Shown here: positions 13,201-28,200 of the stretch, in pieces
How the letters are laid out: every line of letters begins with the position of its first letter
Numbering within the stretch: the stretch's first letter is position 1
Position numbers and translations under genes: made by a program
The notes under the pieces: generated by a model
Seen by the model: only the letters and a program-made list of their open reading frames with translations
Told to the model about the DNA's origin: nothing
Database searches by the model: none
Origin: Apostichopus japonicus
Lineage: Eukaryota > Echinodermata > Holothuroidea > Aspidochirotida > Stichopodidae
NCBI RefSeq assembly: GCF_037975245.1
Contig: NC_092574.1
Span: 27,202,713 to 27,266,712, forward strand
Direction: 5' to 3'
DNA length: 64,000 nt

Positions 13201-16200
13201 GTGTCTAAATCTACACATGTGGCATACTCAAGACAAGGTTGGTTCTGACATAGGTTAACGTCAATCTCGCAGAGGTCACCCATGAAACCGTTCAAACATG
13301 AACACGCAAAGTCATTCTCTAGATCAACACAGAAACCCTCATTGAAACACGGTTCTGAAGAACACTCATTTATCTCCATCTGTGTGACAGAAAATGTTAG
13401 GCCTATATAAAAACAGGTACACGTAAATGCTAATGTCGGATTTTCGGTCTCTTCCGTATCCATGCACTGAGAAAGATGACTCGCTATCTTTCATGTGGTT
13501 CTCACATCAGGTAGGAATAAATTGCAATGTTTTTTTTTTACTCCACATTGTGCTGTGATATGTTGTTATTAAACTTAGTGTGATTATCACACACACGCAC
13601 AAAATAAAAATAAAAAACTTAATGGTAAATGATGAAGGCAAAGGATTAACTATTATTATTTGTTTTGCAATCATTCTTGCCTTTGAGATTATGTTTCACA
13701 AACTGTTACAAAACTAATGTGATTAAGAAACTTAGAAACAAGTAAACGTAATTGTATTCATGTGTTGCTAACGCGACTAAAGGCGAAACATTGCTTTTAC
13801 TGCTTTTAATTTAAGAATGCAAGAATCATCAAGTACAATTGAACGAGCTTACATCGCAAACTTCACCAGTGTAACCAGCATCACATATACATGGGTCTTC
13901 GGCGTTATTGATGCAACGACCATGCACGCACGGATCCGGCTCACAGTGATCAATTCTCTCTTCACAGTGTACTCCACGGTGTAACCGAGTACAGTAGCAG
14001 AAGTAAACACCATCTTGACTGATGCAAGTACCATTATTTGCACAGGGATCAGATATGCAGTTGTCAACTGGAATGGAACAGTCATGGCCTGCGAAGGAAA
14101 CGATTAAGGATAAAAACTCACATACGTGGTTTTTGACTCAGAAGATGAAATCGTAGAGACAGTTTACGAAAGAAATCTACCTACTAAGTGTTTAACTGAA
14201 CATTTAATTTTCATATCATTACAAACCGTGTAACACTTCGACCAGTCCGAACTTTCTACAGTCCGAATTTTCTATAAGATTTGAGGGGAGGATCGTCAAT
14301 GAAGTGGCTGGATGTCTTATTCTAACACCCAAACTAAAAAAGCCGTATGTAACATTCCTGCGAAGCATGGTAAGTTTAAAAAAAATCGTGTTAGATTTCA
14401 TACATGGGTGCTCTGCTATGAAGTTACTTTACATTATCTGGCTAGTGAAATTCTGCAGTGGGTGAACAATGTAAATAAGCTCTACCCGACGAAACAACGG
14501 CTTCATAACATTTACCTTGAAAGCCAGCAGAGCTTTAGAACGATTACAAAGTATCAAGAGTTTGTTGACCTGTAAAATATTAACGATAAATCCCGGTACA
14601 GAGATAATTTTGAAGGGTAACATTACATACATATTGCAAAACTAATTTTATGGCATGTAAACGATATTTAAATCTCTCCAAAAAGGTTTTTCTTGATAAT
14701 TGTAACACCTGCACCAGCTTATAGTTAATATATTCCCAATTGAGCAATTTTAAGATTATTTTGCTTCGTACCTGTGAACAATTCAGAACACTGACAGAAG
14801 AAACCTGAAATTGACTCCAGGCAAGTTCCATTGTTGAAGCAATTGAGAGCACACTCGCCATTATGAATTTCACACATCCTACCGGCGTAATGTTCTTTAC
14901 AAGAACAATTGAAGTTATCCAGTCCCGGCACACATGTTCCACCATTGATACATGGACCCATATCACAAAGGGTTTGACCTGTTAGGACTACATGGATGAA
15001 AATGTAATTAAAATCGTTCATAGTTTCATAACAAAGGGTTCAGAAGATTAGACTGAATATAAACGTATATAAAGAATACTTTATATTAATCCTTCTGCAG
15101 CACACTTAACGTAGAATCCAAGACGTTACAAACACACTATTTCCTTAATTTAGAATCGAGAAACGAAATCATGCAAACCGAAGAATATCAATGCTAACGT
15201 CCAAAGGAGGAATGTTAGTACACTGTTCCTCATTAACTCGTGTTCCTTAATGTTAATACGTGTATTCTGGTCAGGCTGAAGATGTTTAAATAGGTAAAAC
15301 ACACTGTTTTGTAATTGCATTTGGTTAAGAAAGTAAAACATTATCACAAACATCTGCTACATGTACGTACGATTTAAATGGACTTCAAGAGTAGGATTTT
15401 TTTCACTGCCGATCAAAACGTCTCTGATATTCCAAATATACAGACATAAAACAAGTGGTAGTACAATGACGCTTTACCATAACAGCAATATCGCTTAGCT
15501 TACGTAATGGTACAATATTTCGTGCCTAGCAGGCTAAATACCGATATGTCCATATTGGCATAATCATATATCAGCAATTTTCATGTGAATAAACATAGTA
15601 GGCTAAGGCTGAGTTAGTATGTCTTCAAATGCGCCATTATTTATTGGTATTTGGGTTACTTCTAATTCCCTGCACACAAATATTAAGATACCTGAACAGT
15701 CCTGGCGTCTATTAGCTCCTTCTTCTGGTGAGATGTAACCATCTGGGCAGGCCCGGCAGAAAGTCTCCCCTCTAGAGGGTTGATAAGTATGGATAGTACA
15801 AGGTAAACATGGTATCAAACCGGTTGCTGAGTACTTCCCTGGAGGACATTGACCTGAAGGAAAGCATTTATTAGAACTAACAATAATAATATTCTGGATG
15901 ATTTAATACATTATCTGTTTTATATTGTTCTGTCGTGTTGGTTCTTAGGTTCTAACTTCAATTGGAATTTTCACTTTTTAGCATTCAAATTGTAGATTTT
16001 GTAGCCAATCTGTTTTATCGCTTTTCGCTTCACCAGTACGTTTAATAGCTTTTCGATCTCATATTCCTGTATATTTCTGTAGATAGTAATATGTATTTAC
16101 TGTTTTTTTCTTTTTATTGTTTTATGGCATTGTATTTTCTAGATTGTTTGTAAAGCGCACAGATGCATCGCGTGTAGTGCGCTATATAAGATTTTATTTA

Positions 16201-19200
16201 CATTACATTACATTACATTTTCTCCAGAAAGTTTGCCAAGAATCGATACGTTTACAACTGTAACATCACTTATAACTGCTCGCACAATTAACCCGCATTT
16301 AACCAATCGGAAAAGAAAAAACCGATGGTAGTTAGGCTCTGTACAATTACAAACTTGCCTGGTTTCTCACGTATGTGAACTATTTGGCAGTCGTATTATG
16401 GACAGCAATATTATCTTAAAGGCAAATGATAGCATTGTTCTAAAAGGGGCGCGAGGTGATGGACGAGGGGCGATGGTATAACTATATAATTCACAGAAAT
16501 GAAAGAAGTTTCGCGTAAGAAGTTCAGGCCAATATTATTTTTATTTTAGGGTTACATAAAATGTTTGTACATTTGGGTAATTGGACCATATCAATTGCAT
16601 TATTCGACGTCAGATGTACTCAATTGTTCCAAACAGGATTTCGATTAACAATAGCGTTAACAAATTAACGGAGTTACTTTCTTAAAAAGATGCCTGATAT
16701 CATGCTGTTTTTAAGGCACATAATTAATTCCTTTTTAATGGTAGTGTAGTTGTTTATTTAAACAGCAACTTACGAACAAAAGCTTTAAAGGGTAATTATG
16801 TAATTTATGTTGTTGTTTTTCGTAGCAGTAAATATGTTTGTAATATTGTATACTATTGGATATGTCAACACTTTGCATAAGGGCGAAATTGAAAACTGAA
16901 CTCCGAAATAAGCGATATAAATATGGTAATAGAAACGCGACTCACTGATACATTGTTGGACTGAATGAGATCTGTTTCCCCGACACATTGTACCCTCTGG
17001 ACACCGAAGGCACTCCAAAGCACCGATTTCTGGTTGATAAGACGCAACATCACAATCTAAGCAAGGAGTTAACCCTGTAGGAGAGGACGTCCCAGCTTCG
17101 CAGAAGTCTGAAAATATAAAGTAACTAGTGAATACCAGTATTCGGGTCGATCAGGGTTACGACAATTAAGATGAAGTGGTCACGTTGTAAGTTGACCTTG
17201 ATGTTTAAGATGGTGTCAATTGGTTCATATAGAACAGTAAAACCAAAGTATCAAATATCTGTGATTGTCCCCGTTTAACATCATTACCTGCAAAATGTGT
17301 GCCATTTACTATTTCCCTTCCTTATTATCTAATCTCTCCTATATAGAGGACGAAATATTAGGCTACAGTACAGACATGAAGTTTACAGCGTGCATTGTGC
17401 TTTTTCCTGTAACAGTATCATTATAAGGCACATAAGTTGAATCTTTCTGTCTTCTCAATATGAATGATCTTGATCTTTAGTGAAAAATACTAGGTCATTC
17501 ATAGAGACTATGATGTTTTTGTAAGGCATGTTTGGTTGTTGAAATAAATAGGATTGCAGATATAAACCACTATAGCGTCTTACAACAAACTTCGATCGGC
17601 AAGAACATATGCCTATACATGTATGTTTTCTTCACAGTGTAAACTAACCGACCGTAATTTGTTTCTTGATTTCCGAGCACTCCGCAAAATAAGGACCATG
17701 ACCAATGAAAGAAACCTTGCTTAGACAAACCCATTTCTCTCAATATGCATCAGACACAGCACGAAACCTTCCATATGGAACAGGGGTTACATATGCTCGT
17801 GAAACTATACCCCTGCAAGTGTGCAGACAACGCGTGAATGCGTTCACGATAGGCGTATTGACTTTGCAGACGTCAGAGATCAAGGTGACTTTCTGCCATA
17901 GCTCAGAGGAGGATTGAACTGACTTCCAACCATCGCAGGCACAGTAAGTAAATCTAGTAAATATGATGTTGCTGTAGTTACACAGGGTGGGAGGGCAGAA
18001 TTCGAAGGTCAAAATAAGAACGGAGTTTTGACTAAAGCTCCAAGGGGGATACACTGAATTGGCTCGTTACTTTCACAGGTATAAAGAATGAGTATGTTAA
18101 GTACTAAACTATGTTGTTGTTAGCATGGTAACTATGGTCAAAGTCAGAAGCCGAGTCTCAATTGCACATCTTGTGAATAAATCATTGATTTTTGTAAAGT
18201 ACCGAAGGTGCACAATTACTGACTTTATACTTTTTAGAAACGTGTGAGGGCGTTTTTCTTGATTTGCTTGATCACTTGGCCGTATTGGTCAAATGAGGTT
18301 AAAAAAAGGATGCCCCATGTAAGGGGCTTATGCACTGAAAACCTTCATAATGAAAGGTTATTACTGTCAGTTAGTGATAGTTATATTAATGTGACTTTGT
18401 TTCAATTAGTTCAAGGCCAAATGTTGAAGCACTTGTAACCTTGAACGAAGAAATTATTTCATTGATTAAGTTTGCGGCCAAATATGTAAGGAGAAATGCT
18501 AACGAGTGACAGTCGATATGTCAATTCCAGCAAAACTACATTCGGAAACTACTGAAGTGAGTAAAAGGTAACTACCAAGGCATTCTGTGATATATTTTGA
18601 GCCTTCTTGCAAAGTAGACATTCCCTCTGGGCAGAATGTACAGCTGGTCTGCTCAGTTTCGTTTTGATAAGTGCCGATTGGGCAAGGTTCGCAGATGTCT
18701 TCATCCTCGTTTTCAAATGTTCCTCTTGGGCAAGCACCTATATCGAAATAAAAATTAAGTACATTGAATATGGGATCATCTTTTCAAACTTGTCCGTGAC
18801 TAATGTAGCCCCAAGTAAAATTAAGAGGTATAATGGAATTTTTTTCTGCATATAGATGGCGTATTCAATAGCCTATCATTCAATTTCAAAGAAAGACGCT
18901 TATGAATGTTACGACTGTAATTTGGCAAAATACCAATGGATTAACTAAAAAGGAAATGCTACTAAAAATGTTCAACTGCATGTGTTTTGATTATTTGAAT
19001 ACTTTATATGATCCAAAGGATAATGGCGGGAGGAAAGAGTATTGGAGTACTGCATTAAAACATTGTAACATGATATATATTATTATTCCATATCTTTCTA
19101 GTCCGATATGTCTCAAGGCGATGGTTACTTAGCTGCTCCGAGGACCAAAAGTGTATTTACGTACCACATGTAAGATACAAGGGATCACTGGCAAAACCTC

Positions 19201-22200
19201 TCTGGCAAACGGCACTGATATAGTAGTATACCACTGGTGTATCATGTATTGTAAGATTCAACCCTTCAACCTGAGAACAATAATAATAATTTTTACATTT
19301 ATCGGCTCAATTTTATCTGCAAACTTTACCGCCTGAAGTCAATTCTCAATCTGTGGTAGCAGTGTGACCTTACTCCTCTCGTTACATTACTTTGATCAAA
19401 CCTTTGCCCTTTCGCAGCTGGTGTTTCTGTTTCAAGTTCTCCCAAACCCACCTTCACAAGTTATCAAGAATCTTGATTCGATGCTGTATGGGTTCATTTG
19501 GACAGGGAAGCCGGACAAAGTTCAGCGTGGTACAATGATCACTTCCGTCGGAGAGGGGGATTAAATGTTACACATTTGAGTATTTTCATTCAAAGTTTAA
19601 AGTAGCATTTAACGTCCTTTTCTATGTTTTTTTCAACATCATTGATTCCACGACGCCATAACAACACACATAACTAGCTTATCGATTCAAATCTTACTTC
19701 AAATGGTGGCATAAAGTCTTTCAAAACTTCCAACTTTGTTTTTCTCGCAGATATTTTCCGTTGGGATCCAAATAAACCTCGCCCATGATATAATATTTAA
19801 AAGCTACGAACGTCATTGGCCAATACGTAATACAACACCATGCTTGATTTGTGTAGATTGTTTATGGCAGTTGTACCAGGGAGCTGTTAGAGTCCAGCTC
19901 GCTGGTTGTACAAACTTACCAACTTGACGTTTTGAATCTATTTTTAGCAACAGCTCATAACTAAACTTGCATCTCTGATTAGTTGAATTCAAACTAGGGG
20001 GAACTGTATGCGATCAATATTAAATGTGCAATTTGTCGGAGGACACTTTTCTCATTATCTGCAAATGTCCTTATTTACTCGCCAATTAACGCTTTTGGCA
20101 GGGAAAAAAGTTAGCTGATATCTTAATTTGCTGTTTTGTGATTGATATATGTAAAAAACTCGATGGACTTGTCAAAAAAGTGCAAAGCGGCGACAAAACA
20201 CAAAATGCTGCTTTAAAGTACACTTGGGCTAAACGGTACGCTGAAAGAGACGATGCTCATTGGATCAAGTTCTTTGATTATCACCTGAATAGATACGTCA
20301 AGTGCTCCTTCTTATTGTGAGCACTTGCAACGTTATTTTTTTTATTGATGATGTTTATCAGGCCTGGACCGCCTGTAACTTTTGTGTACCATCATGCGAT
20401 TTTAAGGATCAGATCCTTTGGAATAATTCAAGTATTAAGGTTAACAATTATATCGTTTTATACCAAAAAATGGTATGATAAGGGTTTTATTTATGTAAAA
20501 TATCCGCTATATGAAGATGATAACTTTTTTCGTTTCCTCGGTTTCTGAGCAACTTCAACGCTGCTAAATTTTGCAGTTCTTTCGTTTTAATCATGTCATT
20601 CCTGATACTTGGAAACAAGGCTTCAATATTGTTACGAATACGTCCAAAGATGATTCTTTATTTCAAAGAATTCAGCGAAAACCTTATGTTTGTCTATATT
20701 TTTACGGTATTTTAATCCACCATCATTCATTTCACCAATGGCTACCATGAAATGTCAAATTGTATTCAAATTAAATGAGGAAAAATGGTGGAATATTTAT
20801 CTCATTCTTTTTAAGTAAATTAAGGAAAGTAAACTGCAGTATTTTCAATTCTGATTTATTCACAAAAAAAATGGTACAAATCATTACTAATCTCGAACAA
20901 ATATTCAGGAAAACCCAAGGTGCACTTTTTGTGGGGAAAAATAAGAGACAATCGAAAACCCTGTTCTGGAAGTGTGAATATAGTTCTAACTTTATTTTGG
21001 ATTCTGTGCAAACCATTATCGGAGGGCAATTTTGTTTCTCAAAGCTGGACTTATGACTTAATGAATTCTTATTTGGTAGCTAACTTTTGTTAAATATTCC
21101 CTGAGTTCTCAATTGTAACATACATTGGTGTATCTGTAACTGGAAGCAGAACTGATGATCTTGTAAAGCATTATGCTGCCTTAAATTGCATATCCATATC
21201 CGACGATGTATTTAATAGTCTAAACTTAAGAGTTTATATAATTTAATGAAGTCAATATTTTATTGCAATCGCTTGAACTATGTTTCATGATTGTAGCGCA
21301 ATATTTAGTAATATTTTTCTTTGGAAGGAAGGAGAACGATAGTAAAAATGTGGAAAGATTGTTAATAAATGATGGCTAAAATATAAATAAATAAGGTTTC
21401 ATTGGAGAAAACGTGATATTTTGTGTTAACAATTACTTTTTCATGAACTTACATATACATTTGATGGTGATGATGGAACTAGCAAGGTTATAAATCAGGT
21501 ATAAAATATGATGCGATCAGCGTAATGTTGAAAGGGAGTGGTATATGAAACCAGGCGCCTGAGACGTCGTGCAGTCAATCGGCCTACCACTCACACCAAG
21601 GTTACTGTACAAACACGGCATAAAAAGTGTTCCACAATATTGACCAAAGTGGTTATTATTTCTTCTATAGCATTACTTAAATTCATATTCACCTCTGGTG
21701 AGAGGTCTCCAGATTCTGCACGATAAGCTATTTCGTCAGACAAACCATAGAGCGAATCTTCCGCAGTGTACACTTCCTCGTTAAATTCTTCAACCGATTC
21801 CACCTCCAATATGTCCAGCAGAAGATCAAATTTAATTTTGACTTCGAACTGATCTAAACTTCTGCGGTGTCTTTTAAAAACTGTATTTTGCTCTTGGGAA
21901 AGTATTCTCAGTTGACGTTGTTTGAATCCAGTACTATTCCTCTTCCATTCTCGATATTTGGAGTTTGGAGGTGAAGAACGTCTTCTTCTCGATCCTCCAC
22001 TTACGTTTCCACAGATAACCTCAATGTTCGAAACCGTGCAGTTTTGATTAGAACGACAATATGTATCAAAAAGTGCTTCGTCCATTTCAATCAGTTCTAG
22101 GAAGTTGATAGCAATTTGTTGCTGTGTCTCTGAACTCTCACAATTACCAGAAACATATCGAAGCTCGTTGGATAGTTGCATCCTACCAGGACGGGCCGTT

Positions 22201-25200
22201 TCTACAAAAGAAAGAGAAACATAGACTGATAAGAATTCTTGCAAATTATAACATAATGACTCGTTCTTCATGATTCCAACAAAGTGTTTTGTTTCAACGT
22301 ATATAAAGTCATACAGAGGCAGGTTTTACTGCTTTTGTTGACTTTAGATATGATTTAGCGAATAGTAAAACTGAAACTAAGCACATCCATATATCAAGAT
22401 ATAGGTTGTTTGGGTGTTTATGGCACAGTATATATGCTATCATCTAAGATGACACATTGCGGTTTAAATTTGAATCATGAAACGTCTTTCTTCTGAATAC
22501 TGCATGTCATGTTCATTGATCGTATCACTGGTGAACTACAACTCTCAGAATATATCAAAATCATTCATTAAAATATAATATTTTAATATTTTATATGAAA
22601 TGTTTACTTTGATAAAGTAATTAAACTCCCTTTGAACACTACAGGCTGCTGTAGTATCAACAACCTCATGTGTTTACCTGAACAGTCATAGACTTCCGAT
22701 GGGATCCACATCCCGGATATGCCACACAAGAATTCACCATCGTATCCTTGTTCCACAGTTCTTGGTATATCCCATCCTTCGAGACAAAACTGAATACAAA
22801 GTGTACTATACAACCACAGATCACATGTAAGACCTCCATTATCAGGAGGACGCAAATCCACGCAGGATACCGCTATATGATGAGATTAAAATGGTAATAA
22901 ACAATCTTTTTTGTAACTTATTTTGTCTTATTTAATCTTCAAGAAACCTTCAAAGAAAGAAGACAAATGTATAAGATATCCGTTCCTTTGTCTTATTCTG
23001 ATTTAAAATTTGAAGTCTGTGAAACCCATTTTAAATTAATTCCCAAAATGAGGAAGCAGAGCATAATATTTGACACGCTCTTCGGTTGTTATACATTCCA
23101 AGGTTGCTTTTATTGTTAATAACTGCTGCATCTTTACTAACTGCACCTATATAGTGATAGAAATTGAGTTGATATACCTCTACTGAGTAAATATTTATGT
23201 TTGGCATCTTTTGAAATCATCCACAATTATAAACCATTGTTAAATAACAATAAAATTCAAGTTCTTTTAAACAGGCTGTAAAACACCAAGCAACTTACGT
23301 TCTAACGAGATGTCAAATTTGCATGTTGTCGACTTTGAATTCGTTGGATTAATGGCCACGCACTGCACATAATAAGTTCCAAAGGAGAATTCATCCCCAG
23401 ATTGAAAGTTACAATGAGTCTCCAGATCGTCATTTGATGGCACAGTGAAGTTCGGCTGCAACCACTCCACGACTGTTTTGGATGTTGAAGTCACAATGTC
23501 GATGTCATCTGGACAGTATTCTAATACCGGGTGAATATCATCTGCCAGACATGGGTAGAACGTTATTACTTTTTTAAGGAAACATGAGTTATTTGTAATA
23601 TACAGCAATGAAAGTTGTAATTCTATGGGACAATGTCTCCAACCAACAGGATTCTGTAGAACACATTTGTGTGAATTTTTCCCGAAGATTTTGTTGAAAT
23701 GAGGTTAGAGATCTTTTAGATTAGAACACAGGCAAACAATAAAAAGAAATTGGTTAACGCAAGCTTTAGTTCTAGCTGATTCAGATATGCCTGAATTGTG
23801 TTAGTAATAATGAACACATGTGTCTCTAAATATATACAATTGACTCAATAAGAAATTGTCATTATCATAATTATTGAATTCTGAAATGAACAGTATAAAG
23901 AATTTTCTTGGTCCCTATTATTCTTCAGCCGAGAAGGATGTGATGTCGATTTATTGTTGATAGTAGCTAAAATACTTTGAAAAGCAATTGACTGTTACCT
24001 TCAACAATGATCCTAAAGGTGCAACTGACATGATTATTTGCTGCGTCGTAGAATGCAGAAGATAGGACTGTATCCGTTCTGCTGGTATATGGAGATTGAA
24101 GATTTGGCGGCGACGTCTCCTTTTGAAGAGGTTCATTGGAGTTATCCGTTGCGGTTGGTTCAATGAAAGTAACAACCGCCAAGGGGTCTTCCTGGGTCAA
24201 AACCACATGGAAGTCGGGCGGACAAGACATAATTACAGGACTGATGTCATCTGATAATTTACAAAGCAAAGCAAGATCATTTCGTCTTTTGTTCGGGACC
24301 GGAAAAATCTGAAATTACTCATATACGATAGATTATGATGCTTATCTCCCTTGTTGGAAGCTTACCATGGATATAGTTCAGGATCGCACAGTATACTTGA
24401 AGCCAGTGAAGGTGAAGCCTAAAAATAGTAATTTAAGACGACAGTGTATATAGAGGAAAGCGTCTTACCTATACATTGCATGTTAAGATTGTCCAAATCA
24501 TGATCCCAGGTTTCGTCGGGTAGACATGTTAATACCGTAATTGAAGATTGCAGGGTAAATTGATGGGTGCAGTATAAGGTGCATGTACTTCCTGGTAGTA
24601 TGACATCTGGTTGTTGACAAATGCTTGGATACACGCTACCAAACTTTGTTCCTATATGTGCATCAGTGATTGGCGGGCAGGTAATTACTTGGAAGAAAGA
24701 TTAAAGCAATAGAAAGTGCAATACAGTTAGTTATATTAACAATGAATATTATAACGAATTAACATTTCGAAAAGTCTGCATTTGCACTAAGACATACGAT
24801 AAGCTTGGACATTTATAGAAGCGTCTTAATTAAAGTTTCTGACAATAAAAATAATAAACATCTAATCGAGCAATAATTTTCCAGGATTGAAGAGTTTTTT
24901 AGAAAAAGCCTGATGATTTTCCGTTCATCTTTACTGTATAATTGATCTGAGCGACCGGTTTGTAGCGTCGCTGGTGACATTGAGGGTTCGAGTTTTTCTT
25001 GTGGATTTACTGACGGAATGATTGCTTATCATTAATTGAGCACCATATGAGAATCGCTTTGATGAACATAATGTATTGAAGCTGTAATAAAAAAAATGTT
25101 GTAATTTATCAAACTCATCCTTAATGGGATCTTAACATATCATTTACGATCTTTCCTTTTGACACAATGTGAAACCTATGATAATTCAAGCCTACAAAGT

Positions 25201-28200
25201 ACCGAATATTGTAAAGTGGTTATGATATCTTGAACGCTCGTATAGTTTCTTTACATTTCCCCTCTTCTTTCCTTGTAAGCATTTCACTAATTATGAAAAG
25301 ATATTGGAATCCAGAACATAATATTTTATCACCAACGACCACCCCACCTAACCTCCGCCAGAACTCAGCCGTAACTCCACAAAGTCTCTTGTCGACCTAC
25401 CTCTGCAATAAGGAGCAGCTTCACTGTATTCCCAGTACATTTCACCGGTGAGCTCATTTCTCTGACAAGTAGCTGTTTCTGAGCCTACAATTGTGAAGCC
25501 AGAGAGACATTCGATGGTACAAGTCACTCCGTAGAAATCGTCACAAGGTCCAATGATTTGTGCCAATGGAGGAAGCAGTAACACTGGACATCTGTATGCT
25601 AAAATAGGAACAAAATAAGAAGTTAAGGAACATGAATATGCTTGCCTAAATCACATACAGGAAACAGCTAGTATACTTCCAGACATTGGAAAATTTCTTC
25701 AAAGCAGCGTGTGACAGACAATAGGCCATGCTCACTCAATATTCATCGGTACATAAATGTGTTTACTTGTCCGTAATATAGTTCGTATCTGAGAATTACA
25801 AATGAAAAATATTGGCAAAGGGTTAAATGAAAGTGAATAGGTTGGGAAAGTTGGGACAGACTGTAATGTCACATTTTCATTATGTGTACTTCAATTTGAT
25901 TATTGGTAACGTACTGTATTCGTACAACTATCCAGTGAGTTCATTTCAGCACATATCATAATTATGTGGTTTTCCATGCATGATTCTGTGATATTTCTTA
26001 CCTTTTACTGTCACAGCAAATGAGCAGTAAGCATAATTCCCTGCTTTATCAGAAGCTGAACACGTCACCAGGTAGAAACCAATTGGCAAACGTTGTTGGT
26101 CAATGTCGCAGTTGCTGTTGGGTGTAACTCCTGAGTTGTCAGTGACGTTTAGATTCCAGTTGACGTAAGTATTCGACGCCGCAATTTCTAAGTAGATAGT
26201 GTTGTCCTTAGGACAATTTGTGAAATGCGGAGGTTGGCAGTCTGTGTACAAAGACATCCACAAAAATGATCTGGCTTATTACGACAGCTTAATAATAGTC
26301 TACTGTTTTAATGATTTGTTATTTTCTTGTGTAGAACCAGTTTCAATGTCATTTATTTCATCGGCTAAGTTTTTGTTGATTTTCCTTTTCCGAACGAAGA
26401 GACGTGAACTTATGGTATACATTACCTTTGCATACTGCACCAGAAACATCGCTGGTCCATGAACCGTCACTTGTGCAAAATACAGATTCAAGGATCAAAG
26501 GAAATATTTGGAAACCTTGAGGACATCTAAACATACACCAGTCTCCGAATGAAGGGTCATGTTGACAGCTGGGCGGTATGACCGTAGCATCGTCAGGAAC
26601 CTGAAGTGGCGGGCATCTGCTCTCTAGAGTGATACAAAAACCAGATGAACATGGACTATATAGAAATAAGCAGTCACGTAACCATGGCCTGGTAGTACGT
26701 ATAGTTAGCTAGGATGTAAGAATTGGGACCAGACAATTCTGCATTAATATTTTTTCCCTACACGTATTGTGTTCAAGTGATATATTGCACTCTATTGACC
26801 ATTTTTTGCACGATTGGTAAACAAGGTGTTGCCCACTTTCAGTCGATATTCATAGCTAGGACAGTAACTAATGGTGCCACCTACAACATGTAACAAACAC
26901 TACGCAGTAATTACTGATGCACGGTTGTGGGACATGAACAGTGGTAACATTTGTTACCAGCAGTTACTTTACTAGCTATATGTTTGAATTAAAGGAGGTA
27001 CGGTACCGCTTGATTCCAGTTCACACCTCTCTTTAAATAACGCAAATTTGTCATGCCTAGGACGAACAAAGACCATGTTCGGGTATATTCATAGGCCTAC
27101 TCATAGCATAAAACGGCTAGATACGACTTCATTATAGAACCGCGTATGACAAAACTAGCACCCAATGGTTGATACAGCAACTACTGTTCATTTCCCACAA
27201 CCCTGCATCAGTAATTACTACTTTGTGTTCGTAATATGTGTAACATGTGCTACAGGACATGAACAGTAGTTACTGCTCAAGCCATGAGTATCGGGTGCCA
27301 ACCTCACGCCCCCCCCCCCCTGAGTAACTTCAAACTCAAGTACGATATCAAAGACTATATTGTCTGCAGTGCCTTAATTTATGTAAAACGCCAAAGGTCA
27401 CGTGATCAAAGGAGTTTAAAAGTCAAGCTTGCCTATTTTTGTACGAAAAAGGCGTTAAGTTCGCAAACTACTTATTAACCATAAGGGCAATGGGTATTCT
27501 ATGAAAAGAACCAAAGTTCCATTTAAGCCGTTACATCTATACCAAAATAACAATATGGCCCAAATCTTCAAACATCCCAAAACTTATTGGTTTTGGGATT
27601 TTACGACTGACGATAGTTACTTCTCTCCATTCTACATTTGCACTCAAATCAACCAAATTACAAAAGTTGTAACATTTTGCTACTGCACCTCCTCTGACCT
27701 ATTTTTAGGTGAATGCCAACTTGCTCTTCCTTCCGAATCTACCAACAATCCTACAGATGCGTTCACAATTCACTAGGGTGGGTGATATCCATGCGATGAC
27801 CGACAACCGACGCAAAACCGTTGCCGATTACCAGGAAACCCTGCATCAAGTCATTATTTAAAGGGTTGCTTGGAGTATACGCACCCTCACAGGTGAAATC
27901 GTTTACATCCCAGGTTCCATCCGACTGGCATCTTGAAATATTGCTCCCGCTGGAACTGAAACCAACTGGGCAGTAAAGAGAGCAGACTGTGCCAAAACCT
28001 TCTTCTACGTCATCAACGCACCCCGACTTAATGACGTTATCATTGGTTTTTAATGCCGGACACTTGACAACTGACAAAAAAAAACAAATTAAACCAAAAC
28101 AATTGATGAAAGTTTTACGGGACAAATTAGATACTAATGAACCGTGGAAACATTGCCTGACATGTACATAGCAATTGCGTTCCGGTCGTTGTTTTCATGT

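Noticed and set aside
17740-18054. Cysteine-rich minus-strand open frame between GCC2 exons 30 and 31
   Set aside because: Exons 30 and 31 join in phase without it, no splice pair in phase 1-1 is evident, and no domain is recognisable.
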